Below are positions 25,396-34,399 of a DNA stretch of 55,873 bases, one piece after another. This DNA is from an uncultured Megasphaera sp. (GTDB lineage: Bacteria; Bacillota; Negativicutes; Veillonellales; Megasphaeraceae): contig NZ_UQBH01000015.1 in the NCBI RefSeq assembly GCF_900539295.1, positions 1 to 55,873 on the forward strand, read 5' to 3'. Made by a program: the position numbers and the translations under genes. Within the stretch, counting starts at the first letter, position 1. Every line of letters begins with the position of its first letter. The notes under the pieces are model-generated. The model was not told the DNA's origin. It was given only the letters and a program-made list of their open reading frames with translations, and did no database searches.

Positions 25396-27678
25396 ATGAT
25401 TCAGTTATATGACGGCGGTGCCTATTTAGTCAACGGTAAGGACATCGTACCGGAAAATGACGGGGCTAAGCTTCAGCAGCTGACGGGAAAGACTGTTTCG
25501 AAGGAAGAAGCTCGCAAGGGAACGATTGCTTATTCAATTTTAAAAAATCATAATACAGCAGCGTCGATGGATAATTTAAAAATTAAATTCGATTCCATGG
25601 CGTCTCACGACATTACCTATGTCGGCATTATTCAGACGGCAAAGGCCTCGGGGATGGACCATTTCCCCCTGCCCTACGTGCTGACCAACTGTCATAATTC
25701 ACTCTGTGCCGTCGGCGGTACGATCAATGAAGATGACCACGTCTTCGGTCTTTCGGCTGCCAAAAAATACGGAGGCATCTTTGTTCCGCCTCACGTTGCC
25801 GTCATCCATCAGTATATGCGTGAAAAAATGGCCGGCTGCGGCAAGATGATCATCGGTTCCGACAGCCATACCCGCTATGGTGCTCTGGGAACGATGGCTG
25901 TCGGCGAAGGCGGCGGCGAATTGGTAAAACAGCTCCTTGGAGATACTTATGACATCGCTTATCCCGGCGTCGTCGGCGTTTACTTGACAGGGAAACCAAA
26001 CCCTGCCGTCGGTCCTCAGGATATTGCCATTGCCCTCGTAGGAGCCGTCTTTAAAAACGGCTATGTCAAAAATAAAGTCATGGAATTTGTCGGCCCCGGC
26101 GTGGCTTCCATGTCGACGGACTACCGTAACAGCGTCGACGTCATGACGACGGAAACGACGTGTCTGTCGTCGGTTTGGCGGACGGACGAAGATACCAAGG
26201 CCTATCTCACCCAGCATGGCCGCGGCGATGCCTATAAAGAACTGAATCCGGCTGACGTGGCCTATTACGACGGCTTCATCTATATTGACCTCAGCACGAT
26301 AAAACCGATGATTGCCATGCCCATGCATCCGAGCAATGCCTTTACCATCGACGAGCTCAATGCCAATCTGGAAGACATCCTTCATGAAACGGAAGAAGCC
26401 ATCAACAGCCGCATGAGCAATAAAGATTTGAAATACACCCTTACCGATAAAATTAAAGACGGTAAACTCATGGTACAACAGGGCATCATTGCCGGCTGCT
26501 CCGGCGGTAATTACAGCAACGTCGTGGCCGCTGCCCATGTTTTAAAACAGGGCTCCAGCAATAGTCATGACTTCTCCTTGGATGTATACCCCTCGTCCCA
26601 GCCGGTTTACCTGGATCTCGTCCGCAACGGCACTGTTTCGACCTTATTGGAAGCGGGTGCCATCTTTAAGACCGCTTTCTGCGGTCCCTGCTTCGGCGCC
26701 GGAGATACACCGGCCAACAATGCCTTCAGTATCCGCCATACGACGCGAAACTTCCCGAATCGCGAAGGTTCCAAGCCGGGCAAAGGCCAATTTGCCTCAG
26801 TAGCCTTGATGGATGCTCGCTCTATTGCTGCGACGGCCATTAACGGCGGTGTCCTGACGTCGGCTGACGGCTATATGGATGACTATGTAGAAACCCCCTA
26901 TGAATACGACGATAAGCCTTATGCAACCTTGGTTTATCAGGGATTTAGACAAGGTGAAGATGAAGATTCTTTGGTCTATGGACCGAATATTAAAGACTGG
27001 CCCGATATGGAACCTTTGGCCGACTCGATTCTGCTGAAAGTATGCTCTAAAATCATGGATCCGGTTACGACGACGGATGAATTGATTCCTTCCGGGGAAA
27101 CGTCTTCGTATCGTTCCAATCCCTTGGGACTGGCTGAATTTACCTTGTCTCGCCGTGATCCGGAATACGTCGGACGGGCTAAAGCCGTAAACAAAGTCGA
27201 ACAGGCTCGATTGGCAGGAGACTGCCCGGCCGGTGTCGATCCTGACTTAAAAGCTGTCTTTGAAGCCTTGAATAAGCATTTTGACGGCGTTTCCATGAAA
27301 GACGTTGAAATCGGCAGTATGATTTACTGCGTAAAACCCGGCGACGGTTCGGCTCGTGAACAGGCAGCCAGCTGCCAGCGAGTCCTCGGCGGTCTGGCCA
27401 ATATCTGCAGCGAGTATGCGACCAAGCGCTATCGCTCCAATGTCATCAACTGGGGCATGCTGCCCTTCCAAATGGAAGGAGAACCGGATTTTGAAATCGG
27501 CGACTATATTTACGTTCCCGACGTCAAAAAGGCCCTCGACGGCGACATGAAGGACATTAAAGCCTATGTCGTCACCAAGGGCATGAAGGAACTGTCTCTC
27601 TACATTGCGCCTATGACGGACGATGAAAAGAAAATTGTCAAAGCCGGCAGCCTGATCAACTACAACCGCAATCGCTGA
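25396..27678 (+). CDS. acn: Aconitate hydratase
   Basis: A 760-residue iron-sulfur hydratase turning citrate into isocitrate. Cluster cysteines are in AGCSGGNYSN and FCGPCFGAGD. IGSDSHTRYGALGTMAVGEGG is the other active-site block. The C-terminal swivel domain is present (TRNFPNREG, SVALMDARSIAATAINGG). The length fits the mitochondrial/YbhJ-like subgroup rather than the 890-residue AcnA. ATG 25396 has AAGGAGGGG ahead. It is divergent from gltA-icd, completing the oxidative branch to 2-oxoglutarate. Confidence 0.9.
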   Translation: MIQLYDGGAYLVNGKDIVPENDGAKLQQLTGKTVSKEEARKGTIAYSILKNHNTAASMDNLKIKFDSMASHDITYVGIIQTAKASGMDHFPLPYVLTNCHNSLCAVGGTINEDDHVFGLSAAKKYGGIFVPPHVAVIHQYMREKMAGCGKMIIGSDSHTRYGALGTMAVGEGGGELVKQLLGDTYDIAYPGVVGVYLTGKPNPAVGPQDIAIALVGAVFKNGYVKNKVMEFVGPGVASMSTDYRNSVDVMTTETTCLSSVWRTDEDTKAYLTQHGRGDAYKELNPADVAYYDGFIYIDLSTIKPMIAMPMHPSNAFTIDELNANLEDILHETEEAINSRMSNKDLKYTLTDKIKDGKLMVQQGIIAGCSGGNYSNVVAAAHVLKQGSSNSHDFSLDVYPSSQPVYLDLVRNGTVSTLLEAGAIFKTAFCGPCFGAGDTPANNAFSIRHTTRNFPNREGSKPGKGQFASVALMDARSIAATAINGGVLTSADGYMDDYVETPYEYDDKPYATLVYQGFRQGEDEDSLVYGPNIKDWPDMEPLADSILLKVCSKIMDPVTTTDELIPSGETSSYRSNPLGLAEFTLSRRDPEYVGRAKAVNKVEQARLAGDCPAGVDPDLKAVFEALNKHFDGVSMKDVEIGSMIYCVKPGDGSAREQAASCQRVLGGLANICSEYATKRYRSNVINWGMLPFQMEGEPDFEIGDYIYVPDVKKALDGDMKDIKAYVVTKGMKELSLYIAPMTDDEKKIVKAGSLINYNRNR

Positions 27679-27681
27679 TCC

Positions 27682-28524
27682 TCATTCATCGAAGCGATCG
27701 TCTTTTTCAATGAGTCCTTCCTTCGGTGAGGAATGGTATCGGTTTTTCCAGGCCCGATAGAAAGTTGAATAATTGGTAAATCCGCATTCGTAGCAGATTT
27801 CCGTCAAAGCCCGTCCCTCCTGCATGAGGCGGCGGGCTTTTTGCAGCCTTTTTGCTGTAATATAACTGCCGGCGGTCATACCTGTCTCACTTTTGAAGAG
27901 GTGCATTAAGTAGTCCGGGCTCATATAGAACCGCTTGGCTAAGGCTGGAATCGACAGGTCATCGGTAAGATTATTTTCGATGTAGTCGACGATATGGGTG
28001 ATTTTTTTGTGCTGTTGTTTTTTCTTTACGAAGCCGATTTTCTGTGTTTTCATATCCATCCAAAGATGGATGAGAAATTCCGAAAAGAGGGTCTCCTGCA
28101 GGAGTTTTCCCTCTGGTCCCGTATAAGACCATGCCCGCCGCAGGCGGCAGGAGACGTTGTACAGGCTGTCCGCTTCCTGGGGCTGGCGGAGGATGGGCGA
28201 AGCGGAGTCGGAAAAAATCTGGCCGACGGGACAGCCGCGCTGTTCATATGTCTTAAGGTAAGCCGGCGAAATATAGGCGATAATCCGCTCATAAGGGGAG
28301 TCGCCGATTACGGTCGGACGGTGAATTTTCCCGGAGGGAATGACGACGATGTCAAAGGGCTTTAAATCGTAGGCCGTTCCCTCGACGTCGTAGGAAACAT
28401 GTCCCTGGAAAAAGAGGGTGATCTTGTCAAAGTCATGATAATGGTAGGGACAGGTCCACTGCCTCTTATCGACTAAGTGGAACAGTTTTAGATTACCTGA
28501 TAAATAGCCTGTTTTTTGTGCCAT
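27682..28524 (-). CDS. AraC-family transcription regulator with cupin sensor
   Basis: A 280-residue regulator. The N-terminal cupin (about 20-90) has HYHDFDKITLF and IPSGKIHRP. Two helix-turn-helix units fill the last 100 residues (SIPALAKRFYMSPDYLMHLF; LTEICYECGFTNYSTFYRAW). It ends 3 bases from the aconitase stop, tail to tail, with no terminator between. The ligand is not readable; a small sugar or acid is usual for this layout. ATG 28524 follows GAGAGAAGGA. Confidence 0.88.
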   Translation of the reverse strand: MAQKTGYLSGNLKLFHLVDKRQWTCPYHYHDFDKITLFFQGHVSYDVEGTAYDLKPFDIVVIPSGKIHRPTVIGDSPYERIIAYISPAYLKTYEQRGCPVGQIFSDSASPILRQPQEADSLYNVSCRLRRAWSYTGPEGKLLQETLFSEFLIHLWMDMKTQKIGFVKKKQQHKKITHIVDYIENNLTDDLSIPALAKRFYMSPDYLMHLFKSETGMTAGSYITAKRLQKARRLMQEGRALTEICYECGFTNYSTFYRAWKNRYHSSPKEGLIEKDDRFDE

Positions 28525-28673
28525 AGAATGTTCCTTCTCTCTTTGATAGACTTTTCTTCAAAAGGAAGTTCGATTATCTTGAAATAGCATAATTTGCAAT
28601 GTAAATAACATTATTTTCATATACTTTTCACTTTCCGTTATTGTATAATAGATGCTGTAAGGATTCAAGACAG

Positions 28674-28702
28674 TTACTTATCAATCATTATGAGTATATA
28701 AT
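28674..28702 (+). promoter_or_regulatory. Candidate promoter of dapF
   Basis: TTACTT (28674-28679), 17-bp spacer, TATAAT (28697-28702). The leader would be only about 15 nt. A second TATAAT at 28644-28649 lacks a clear -35. Confidence 0.45.
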
Positions 28703-28723
28703 TTTTAATGGAGGGTATAAGAT

Positions 28724-29563
28724 ATGAAATTTGTCAAAATGCACGGTTTAGGCAATGATTTCGTCTTTTTTGAAGATAAGCAGGGCGCTGACAAGGATTT
28801 CTCCCAATTGGCCGTCAAGCTGTGTGCGCCTCATACTGGCGTAGGTGCTGACGGTATCATCGTCATCGTTCCCAGTGATAAAGCCGACGTCCGCATGCGC
28901 ATCATCAATGCTGACGGCAGCGAAGCTGAAATGTGCGGCAACGGCATCCGCTGCTTTGCAAAATACGTTTACGATCATAAAATCATCGATAAAAAAGAAT
29001 TTACCGTCGAAACCTTGGCCGGTATCATGAAGCCGAAGGTTATCGTCGGCGATGACGGTAAGGTAAGTTTAGTTACCATCAACATGGGTAAACCCTTTAC
29101 GGACCGCTCTCAGATTCCTATGGAAGGTCCTGAAGGCCCTGTCGTCGATGAACCCCTTGAAGTGGACGGCAAGACTTATAAGATTACCAGCCTCCTCATG
29201 GGCGTACCCCATACGATGATTTACGTCAAAGATGTCGACGCCGTTCCTCTCCATGACTTAGGTCCTAAATTTGAAACCCATAAGGCATTCCCGCGTAAGA
29301 CGAATATGAACTTCGTCCAAGTCATTGACGACCATACGATCAAGGTCCACACCTGGGAACGCGGTGCCGGCGCTACCCTGGCCTGCGGAACCGGTTCCTG
29401 CGCCTGCGCTGTCGGCTCCTTCATGAATGGCTTTACGGGACGCAGTGTCGATGTTCAGCTGTACTTAGGCACCCTTCACATCGAATACGATGAAAAAGAC
29501 GGCAACGTCTACATGACCGGTCCGGCTGCCGTTACCTTTACGGGCGAATGGCTGGAAGATTAA
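28724..29563 (+). CDS. dapF: Diaminopimelate epimerase
   Basis: A 279-residue PLP-independent epimerase turning LL- into meso-diaminopimelate for lysine and peptidoglycan. Both catalytic cysteines are seen, in EMCGNGIRCFAKY (about 73) and ACGTGSCACA. GLGNDFVF and GADGIIV are the usual N-terminal motifs. GGAGGG precedes ATG 28724. A terminator follows, so it is probably transcribed alone. Confidence 0.96.
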   Translation: MKFVKMHGLGNDFVFFEDKQGADKDFSQLAVKLCAPHTGVGADGIIVIVPSDKADVRMRIINADGSEAEMCGNGIRCFAKYVYDHKIIDKKEFTVETLAGIMKPKVIVGDDGKVSLVTINMGKPFTDRSQIPMEGPEGPVVDEPLEVDGKTYKITSLLMGVPHTMIYVKDVDAVPLHDLGPKFETHKAFPRKTNMNFVQVIDDHTIKVHTWERGAGATLACGTGSCACAVGSFMNGFTGRSVDVQLYLGTLHIEYDEKDGNVYMTGPAAVTFTGEWLED

Positions 29564-29584
29564 TTGATAACTGTATATAATTAA

Positions 29585-29614
29585 AAGAGGCTGTCATCGT
29601 GGCAGCCTCTTTTT
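29585..29614 (+). terminator. Terminator after dapF
   Basis: A 9-bp stem AAGAGGCTG/CAGCCTCTT (29585-29593 with 29603-29611) followed by TTT. Confidence 0.88.
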
Positions 29615-29636
29615 ACCATACATGAGAGGTATTTTT

Positions 29637-30770
29637 ATGGAGATGCAACAGATTCAAAAAGGAAAATTCATCGATCGTCCCAACCGCTTCATTTCCCATG
29701 TCGACCTTGGCGGTCAGATCGTTACCTGCCATATGCCGAATCCGGGCCGGATGTGGGAACTCCTCTTTCCGGGAACAACGGTCTATGTGCGGCCTGCAGC
29801 CAATCCCAATCGCAAGACACCCTACGACGTCGTCGGCATTGAACGGGACGGGGCTCCGATTTTACTCGATACACAGTATAATAACGATACGGCGGCTTGG
29901 CTCGTCGAGAATCACCTCATCCCCGGCTGGGAAAGTTGGGATCTCATCCGCCGGGAAGTGACTGTCGGCGACAGCCGTTTCGACCTCCTGTTGGGAAAGG
30001 GGGAGGAGCGCTTCTTTGTCGAAGTAAAGTCCTGCACCCTTTTCAGCCGTAATGGGGCCATGTTTCCCGATGCTGTCACCGAACGGGGAAGAAAGCATAT
30101 TTTAGAACTGGCTTCCATGAGTGCACAGGGCATCCATACCGGGGTCTTATTCCTGGTTCATTGGGATAGGGCTCAGTGGTTCCTTCCCGATTACCATACC
30201 GATCCAAATTTTGCCGAGGCTTTTTATGAAGCGGCACCGCACCTCGACTGGAAGGCCTTGGCCCTGCGCTGGGATGCGTCTTTTAGAAGACCCGAACCGG
30301 TCCGGCTGCTGCAGTATCCCGAAGCCCTTTTGACGACAGAAAATCACGACAGTGGCGACTATCTCTTTGTCATACGTCTTGCGGAAGATGCGGATATTGT
30401 CGTGGGGTCTCAAGGGACCATGCATTTTCCGCAAGGATATTACGTCTATACCGGTTCGGCGAAGAAAAATTTAGCAGCCCGACTGGCCCGCCACAGCCGC
30501 AGGCGGAAAAATCTTCATTGGCATATCGACTATCTCCGGCAGAAAGCCGACGTCGTCGCCGCCCTTCCCATTCGGACATCCGCTGATTTAGAACACGACC
30601 TGGCCAAGGCTGTCCAAGGGGTTTCCGATTGGCAGATCGACGGCTTCGGCTGCACGGACTGCCATTGTTCGTCTCATCTGTTTGGCTTTGATGCCAATCC
30701 CATTCACTATCGCCCCTTCATTCAAATTGTCGAAGATTTTCGCATGAATCGCCTTCAAACCATGATGTAA
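29637..30770 (+). CDS. sfsA: SfsA-DUF123 fusion (two nuclease-like domains)
   Basis: A 377-residue protein. Residues 1-230 are SfsA: RPNRFISHV, CHMPNPGRM, LDTQYNND and the PD-(D/E)xK-like FDLLL...FFVEVKSCTL. Residues 245-375 are DUF123, a GIY-YIG-superfamily domain: YYVYTGSAKKNLAARLARH, HWHIDYL and the cysteine/histidine stretch GCTDCHCSSHLFGF. SfsA proteins bind nucleic acid and are annotated as DNA/RNA nucleases; DUF123 is better known attached to endonuclease III or alone. The function of the fusion is not known to me. The ATG at 29637, with GAGAGGT ahead, is preferred over the one at 29622. Confidence 0.88.
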   Translation: MEMQQIQKGKFIDRPNRFISHVDLGGQIVTCHMPNPGRMWELLFPGTTVYVRPAANPNRKTPYDVVGIERDGAPILLDTQYNNDTAAWLVENHLIPGWESWDLIRREVTVGDSRFDLLLGKGEERFFVEVKSCTLFSRNGAMFPDAVTERGRKHILELASMSAQGIHTGVLFLVHWDRAQWFLPDYHTDPNFAEAFYEAAPHLDWKALALRWDASFRRPEPVRLLQYPEALLTTENHDSGDYLFVIRLAEDADIVVGSQGTMHFPQGYYVYTGSAKKNLAARLARHSRRRKNLHWHIDYLRQKADVVAALPIRTSADLEHDLAKAVQGVSDWQIDGFGCTDCHCSSHLFGFDANPIHYRPFIQIVEDFRMNRLQTMM

Positions 30771-30823
30771 ATGTAAATTGTATGGGGGAAAACGATGAAC
30801 TCCCTGTTTTTTATGGGGTTTTA

Positions 30824-30832
30824 TGTTATAAT
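30824..30832 (+). promoter_or_regulatory. Extended -10 promoter of the HD gene
   Basis: TGTTATAAT at 30824-30832. The -35 region is weak. Confidence 0.5.
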
Positions 30833-30870
30833 GTGAGATAAATCAAGGAATCAGAGGGGAGCGATGCGGT

Positions 30871-31458
30871 ATGGAACGCTCACAGGCATTAGCTTTACTG
30901 CAAAAATATAATAAAGAACCTTTTCACATCATGCATGCTTTGACTGTTGAAGGCGTCATTCGCTGGTATGCTCAGGAACTGGGATATGGTGATGACGTCG
31001 ATTTCTGGGGCCTCGTCGGTCTGCTTCACGACGTCGACTTTGAGCAGTACCCCGACGAACACTGCAAAAAAGCACCGGAACTCCTCGCGGAAATCGGTGC
31101 TGATGATAAATTTATCCATGCTGTCGTCTGTCACGGCTATGGCATCTGCGTCGATATCGCACCGGAACATATGATGGAAAAGGTCCTCTATGCTGCTGAC
31201 GAATTGACCGGCCTCATCTGGGCCGCCGCTAAGATGCGTCCGTCAAAGAGCACGAAAGACATGGAAGTAAAGAGTTTAAAGAAAAAGTTCAAGGACAAAC
31301 GGTTCGCTGCCGGCTGTTCCCGTGACGTTATCCAAAACGGCGCTGAATTGTTAGGCTGGGACTTGGCGGAACTGTTTGAAAAAACTATTTTGGCTATGCG
31401 CTCCTGTGAAGACGGCGTTCGCAAAGAATGCCTTGAACTGACAGGAGTGGATGAATAA
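30871..31458 (+). CDS. HD-domain phosphohydrolase-like protein
   Basis: A 195-residue cytoplasmic protein with the HD metal-binding pattern: MHALTVEGV, LLHDVDFEQYPDEH, VVCHGYG and AADELTG. The substrate is unknown; small HDIG proteins of this length are common in Firmicutes. GAGGGGAG precedes ATG 30871. The Skp-like gene begins 16 bases later, so co-transcription is likely, though no shared function is evident. Confidence 0.82.
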   Translation: MERSQALALLQKYNKEPFHIMHALTVEGVIRWYAQELGYGDDVDFWGLVGLLHDVDFEQYPDEHCKKAPELLAEIGADDKFIHAVVCHGYGICVDIAPEHMMEKVLYAADELTGLIWAAAKMRPSKSTKDMEVKSLKKKFKDKRFAAGCSRDVIQNGAELLGWDLAELFEKTILAMRSCEDGVRKECLELTGVDE

Positions 31459-31474
31459 TAAGGAGGAATCTATT

Positions 31475-31897
31475 ATGAAATTACGCAAAATGATTATGGC
31501 AGCTATGGCTGCGGCTGTGTTTACTGTCGGTGCTGCCGGTGCTTCTTTCGCAGCCGGTTTAGGTACGATCGATGCTGCTGCTCTCTTGCAGAACCATCCG
31601 AAGTATGCTAAGACCATGGCTACGTGGCAGGCAGACGTAAAAAATGCACAAGATGACTTCCAGAGAGATTTGAAGAAAACCAGCGATCAGAAAGCTCAGC
31701 AGGCACTGGTCGAAAAGTACAATAATAAATTGAACCAGCAGCGTATCGCTTTATTCCAGCCGCTGGAAAAGGATATCTTTGAAAAAACACAGGCCGTACA
31801 GAAAGAAAAAGGCTTGGATTACGTCGTATTGAGCGGTTCCGTCGTTATCGGCCAGAGCCAGGATATCACTCAGGACGTCGCTGCCCGCTTGAAATAA
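31475..31897 (+). CDS. OmpH/Skp-like periplasmic chaperone
   Basis: A 140-residue exported protein. The signal peptide ends near SFA-AG. The body is a long charged coiled coil (about 45-110, WQADVKNAQDDFQRDLKK...) flanked by a small beta core (GTIDAAALL, DYVVLSGSVVIG), the layout of Skp/OmpH holdases that carry outer-membrane proteins. ATG 31475 has AAGGAGG ahead. Its presence agrees with a two-membrane cell. Confidence 0.85.
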   Translation: MKLRKMIMAAMAAAVFTVGAAGASFAAGLGTIDAAALLQNHPKYAKTMATWQADVKNAQDDFQRDLKKTSDQKAQQALVEKYNNKLNQQRIALFQPLEKDIFEKTQAVQKEKGLDYVVLSGSVVIGQSQDITQDVAARLK

Positions 31898-31946
31898 GGT
31901 CAGCATCTACAGCCTAAGGTAATATCCACCATTGAATATGTAAAGG

Positions 31947-31977
31947 CGCAGCTTGATTGAGCTGCGTCTTTTTTTTG
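31947..31977 (+). terminator. Terminator after the Skp-like gene
   Basis: A 7-bp stem CGCAGCT/AGCTGCG (31947-31953 with 31960-31966) followed by a long T-run. Confidence 0.9.
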
Positions 31978-32098
31978 TCAGAAATTGTCTATATGTCTCT
32001 GAGATTGTAGAGGACAGGCTTCATAACACTGATATTTTTTGAAAACCTACGGACTGCCGAAGGATAGGTAAAGAGTCGGAAAAGTATTTTTCTGACTT

Positions 32099-32126
32099 TT
32101 GACGTCATATTTGATTCATCTAGAAT
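32099..32126 (+). promoter_or_regulatory. Promoter of the GntP permease gene
   Basis: TTGACG (32099-32104), 16-bp spacer, TAGAAT (32121-32126). The leader would be about 200 nt. The rest of the 31978-32330 gap shows no gene; a short near-palindrome GGAATTCATGGAATTTCC sits within it (32195-32212 region). Confidence 0.55.
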
Positions 32127-32330
32127 TTATAGTGAATAAAAGAACGTGTAATTATTGGTAGGAAATGGAAAAATAATGATTATGTTGTTGAGGGAATTCA
32201 TGGAATTTCCAATTTGGGCAAAAAACGCAAAGGCTGTCTTAAGCGGTTGTCTTTTATTCTCATCGTCCTTCCCGTATGATTAGAGTACGAAATAAGTCAT
32301 TCGGAAACAGAAGAAAAGGAGAATAAGTAT

Positions 32331-33728
32331 ATGGAAATCATTGCTATTGTATTGAGTTTGTTCTTATTAGTTACATTTGCTTACCGCGGATTTTCGGTTA
32401 TTTTATTTGCACCGATCTTTGCCCTGTTTGCAGCGAGTTTTTCAGGCCTGCCTATTTTACCGGGGTATACTGAACTGTTTATGGCTAAAGCCGTTACCTA
32501 CATCAAGTCCTTCTTCCCGGTATTCCTCCTCGGCGCCGTCTTCGGCAAGATTATGGAAGAAACGGGGATGGCCCGCAGCATCGCTTTGGAAACGATTCGC
32601 CTCATTGGCAAGGACAAGGCTATTTTCGCCGTCGTCTTCGCCTGCATGATCCTCTGCTACGGCGGTATTTCCATGTTTGTCTGCGCCTTTGCCGTCTATC
32701 CCTTTGCAGCCGCTTTATTCCGCGAAGCCGATATTCCCAAGCGATTGATTCCTGCCTGCTTTGTGGCCGGCGTCTTTACGGCTACGATGGACTGCTATCC
32801 CGGCTCCCCTCAGATTCAGAATATCATCCCGACGATTTACTTGGGAACGACGACCTTCGCAGCACCGATCTTAGGGTTAATCTGCGGGACCTTGCTGATT
32901 ATCCTCTGCTTTATTTATCTTGAATTCCGTCGTAAACAACTGGCTCGTTCCGGCGAAGGCTACGGCAACCATACCCTTAACGAAACGGTCATCGATCCGG
33001 AAGCCAAACTTCCGCCTTGGCAGTTGTCGATTATTCCCCTTATCGTCGTCTTAGTATTGAACTTCTATTTCTCCATGATCTTCCAGTGGGACGAATCTTT
33101 ATTGAGCCCCTTCCGTTCCATGAACGTACCCCTTTTGGCTAAAGGCGTCCACAACGTCGTTGCTATTTGGGCTCTGGTCATTGGCCTTTTGGCTGCCATC
33201 ATTATCGCCAGTGCGACGGGACGTAAATTCATGTCGAAAAACACGAGCATTAAAGCGGCTCTCAACGCCGGTGCTTTAGGTTCTCTCCTGGCTATTATGA
33301 ATACGGCGTCCGAAGTCGGTTACGGCAATGTTATCGCTTCTCTGCCGGGCTTCATGGAAATTGCCGATTCCCTTTTAGGTATCGGTCAGGGCATGCCGCT
33401 GTTCAACGTCGCCTTGATGGTCAATATCTTGGCAGGTATTACCGGTTCTGCTTCGGGCGGCCTCAGCATTGCCCTCGACATCTTCGGTCAGCATTTCTTA
33501 GCTGAAACGGCGGCTGCCGGCATTCCTGCTGAAGTTGTTCACCGTATTGCTGCCATGGCTTCCGGCGGCATGGACAGTCTGCCTCACAATGGCGCCGTCA
33601 TTACGACCTTGGCCATTTGCGGTCTGACTCATCGCGAGGCTTATAAAGACATGTTTGCCATTACGATCTTAAAAGTCATCATCGCTTTCTTCGGCGTATT
33701 CTTCTACATGATCACGGGCATTGTATAA
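32331..33728 (+). CDS. GntP-family permease
   Basis: A 465-residue inner-membrane transporter of the ion-transporter superfamily with about 12 hydrophobic segments. FGKIMEETGMA, CYGGISMFVCAFAVYP and AMASGGMDSLPHNGAVITTLAICG follow the GntP pattern. Family members take up gluconate or related hydroxy acids by proton symport; the substrate here is not readable. AAAAGGAG precedes ATG 32331. It stands alone, with a MarR gene convergent behind it. Confidence 0.85.
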   Translation: MEIIAIVLSLFLLVTFAYRGFSVILFAPIFALFAASFSGLPILPGYTELFMAKAVTYIKSFFPVFLLGAVFGKIMEETGMARSIALETIRLIGKDKAIFAVVFACMILCYGGISMFVCAFAVYPFAAALFREADIPKRLIPACFVAGVFTATMDCYPGSPQIQNIIPTIYLGTTTFAAPILGLICGTLLIILCFIYLEFRRKQLARSGEGYGNHTLNETVIDPEAKLPPWQLSIIPLIVVLVLNFYFSMIFQWDESLLSPFRSMNVPLLAKGVHNVVAIWALVIGLLAAIIIASATGRKFMSKNTSIKAALNAGALGSLLAIMNTASEVGYGNVIASLPGFMEIADSLLGIGQGMPLFNVALMVNILAGITGSASGGLSIALDIFGQHFLAETAAAGIPAEVVHRIAAMASGGMDSLPHNGAVITTLAICGLTHREAYKDMFAITILKVIIAFFGVFFYMITGIV

Positions 33729-33739
33729 AAAGTTAGTGA

Positions 33740-33776
33740 AAAAAGGTACTGACGCAGGTGCGGCAGTACCTTTTTT
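33740..33776. terminator. Terminator between the GntP and MarR genes
   Basis: A 12-bp stem (33740-33751 with 33764-33775, AAAAAGGTACTG) with an inner CGCA/TGCG extension and runs on both sides; serves both convergent genes. Confidence 0.9.
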
Positions 33777-33778
33777 GG

Positions 33779-34213
33779 TTATTCCTTCAGGTCTGTTGAA
33801 CAGACTCTTCCGATTCTCGTCAAGATGTTCAAGGCATCTTCTCTTTCTTTCGGCGTAAAATCTTTGAAGACCAGATCGTTCAATTCTTCGATTTTCTGTT
33901 GTACCGGCTCTCTGATGGCCATTCCGGCTTCAGTCGGTCGGACGCGGATGCTGCGGCGATTTTTAGGGTCTAGGATACGGTCGATGAGGCCGCGCTTCTG
34001 CATTCTGTCGAGGACGCCGGAAATGGTGGAATTTTCGACTCGCAGGATGGTTGCGATTTCCTTCGGCGTCAAGGTTTCATTCTTCCACAGACAGGCAAGT
34101 ACGCCGTATTGGCCGGGCGTAATGCCAAATTCAGCCAAGTGTTCGGAAAAGATTAAAAAAACTTCATGCTGTGAAATGGTTAGTAAAAAGTTAATACATC
34201 TCGTGTAATCCAC
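33779..34213 (-). CDS. MarR-family transcription regulator
   Basis: A 144-residue winged-helix dimer. The recognition region is TPKEIATILRVENSTISGVLDRMQKRGLIDR, with the wing at DPKNRRSIRVRPTEAG. The start is GTG 34213 after GAAGGAAG; the open frame reaches 34273, but no good ribosome site lies there, and 144 residues is the normal family size. It is divergent from the GtrA gene. Two like-oriented TATATAGCWATT boxes lie in the gap and are candidate sites for it. Confidence 0.88.
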   Translation of the reverse strand: MDYTRCINFLLTISQHEVFLIFSEHLAEFGITPGQYGVLACLWKNETLTPKEIATILRVENSTISGVLDRMQKRGLIDRILDPKNRRSIRVRPTEAGMAIREPVQQKIEELNDLVFKDFTPKEREDALNILTRIGRVCSTDLKE

Positions 34214-34278
34214 AGGATATCTTCCTTCTTTCTGAAAATATTTCGTATTACTAATTACTATATATTTTATCATATTTC

Positions 34279-34357
34279 ATTATATATAGCTATTGAATTT
34301 TTTAAATAAAAGAAAAGTACTCAGTATATAGCAATTCTCTATATCCTGCCGTATAAT
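34279..34357. promoter_or_regulatory. Divergent promoters with two candidate MarR boxes
   Basis: TATATAGCTATT (34283-34294) and TATATAGCAATT (34325-34336) are direct repeats 42 bp apart, four helical turns. The first overlaps a minus-strand TATAAT (34284-34279) for marR. The second overlaps the -35 area of a plus-strand TATAAT (34352-34357) for the GtrA gene. Confidence 0.5.
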
Positions 34358-34399
34358 GAGACTGATACATGAAAAAAGGAAGGATACTGGGGGAAACCA

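Noticed and set aside
25699..26538. Minus-strand open frame of 279 codons over aconitase
   Set aside because: Shadow of acn, no start signal.
32205..32260. Possible cyclic-di-GMP (GEMM) riboswitch before the GntP gene, from GGGCAAA and ACGCAAAGGC
   Set aside because: The P2 hairpin that must lie between these blocks is absent and no P3/tetraloop receptor is seen; probably chance.
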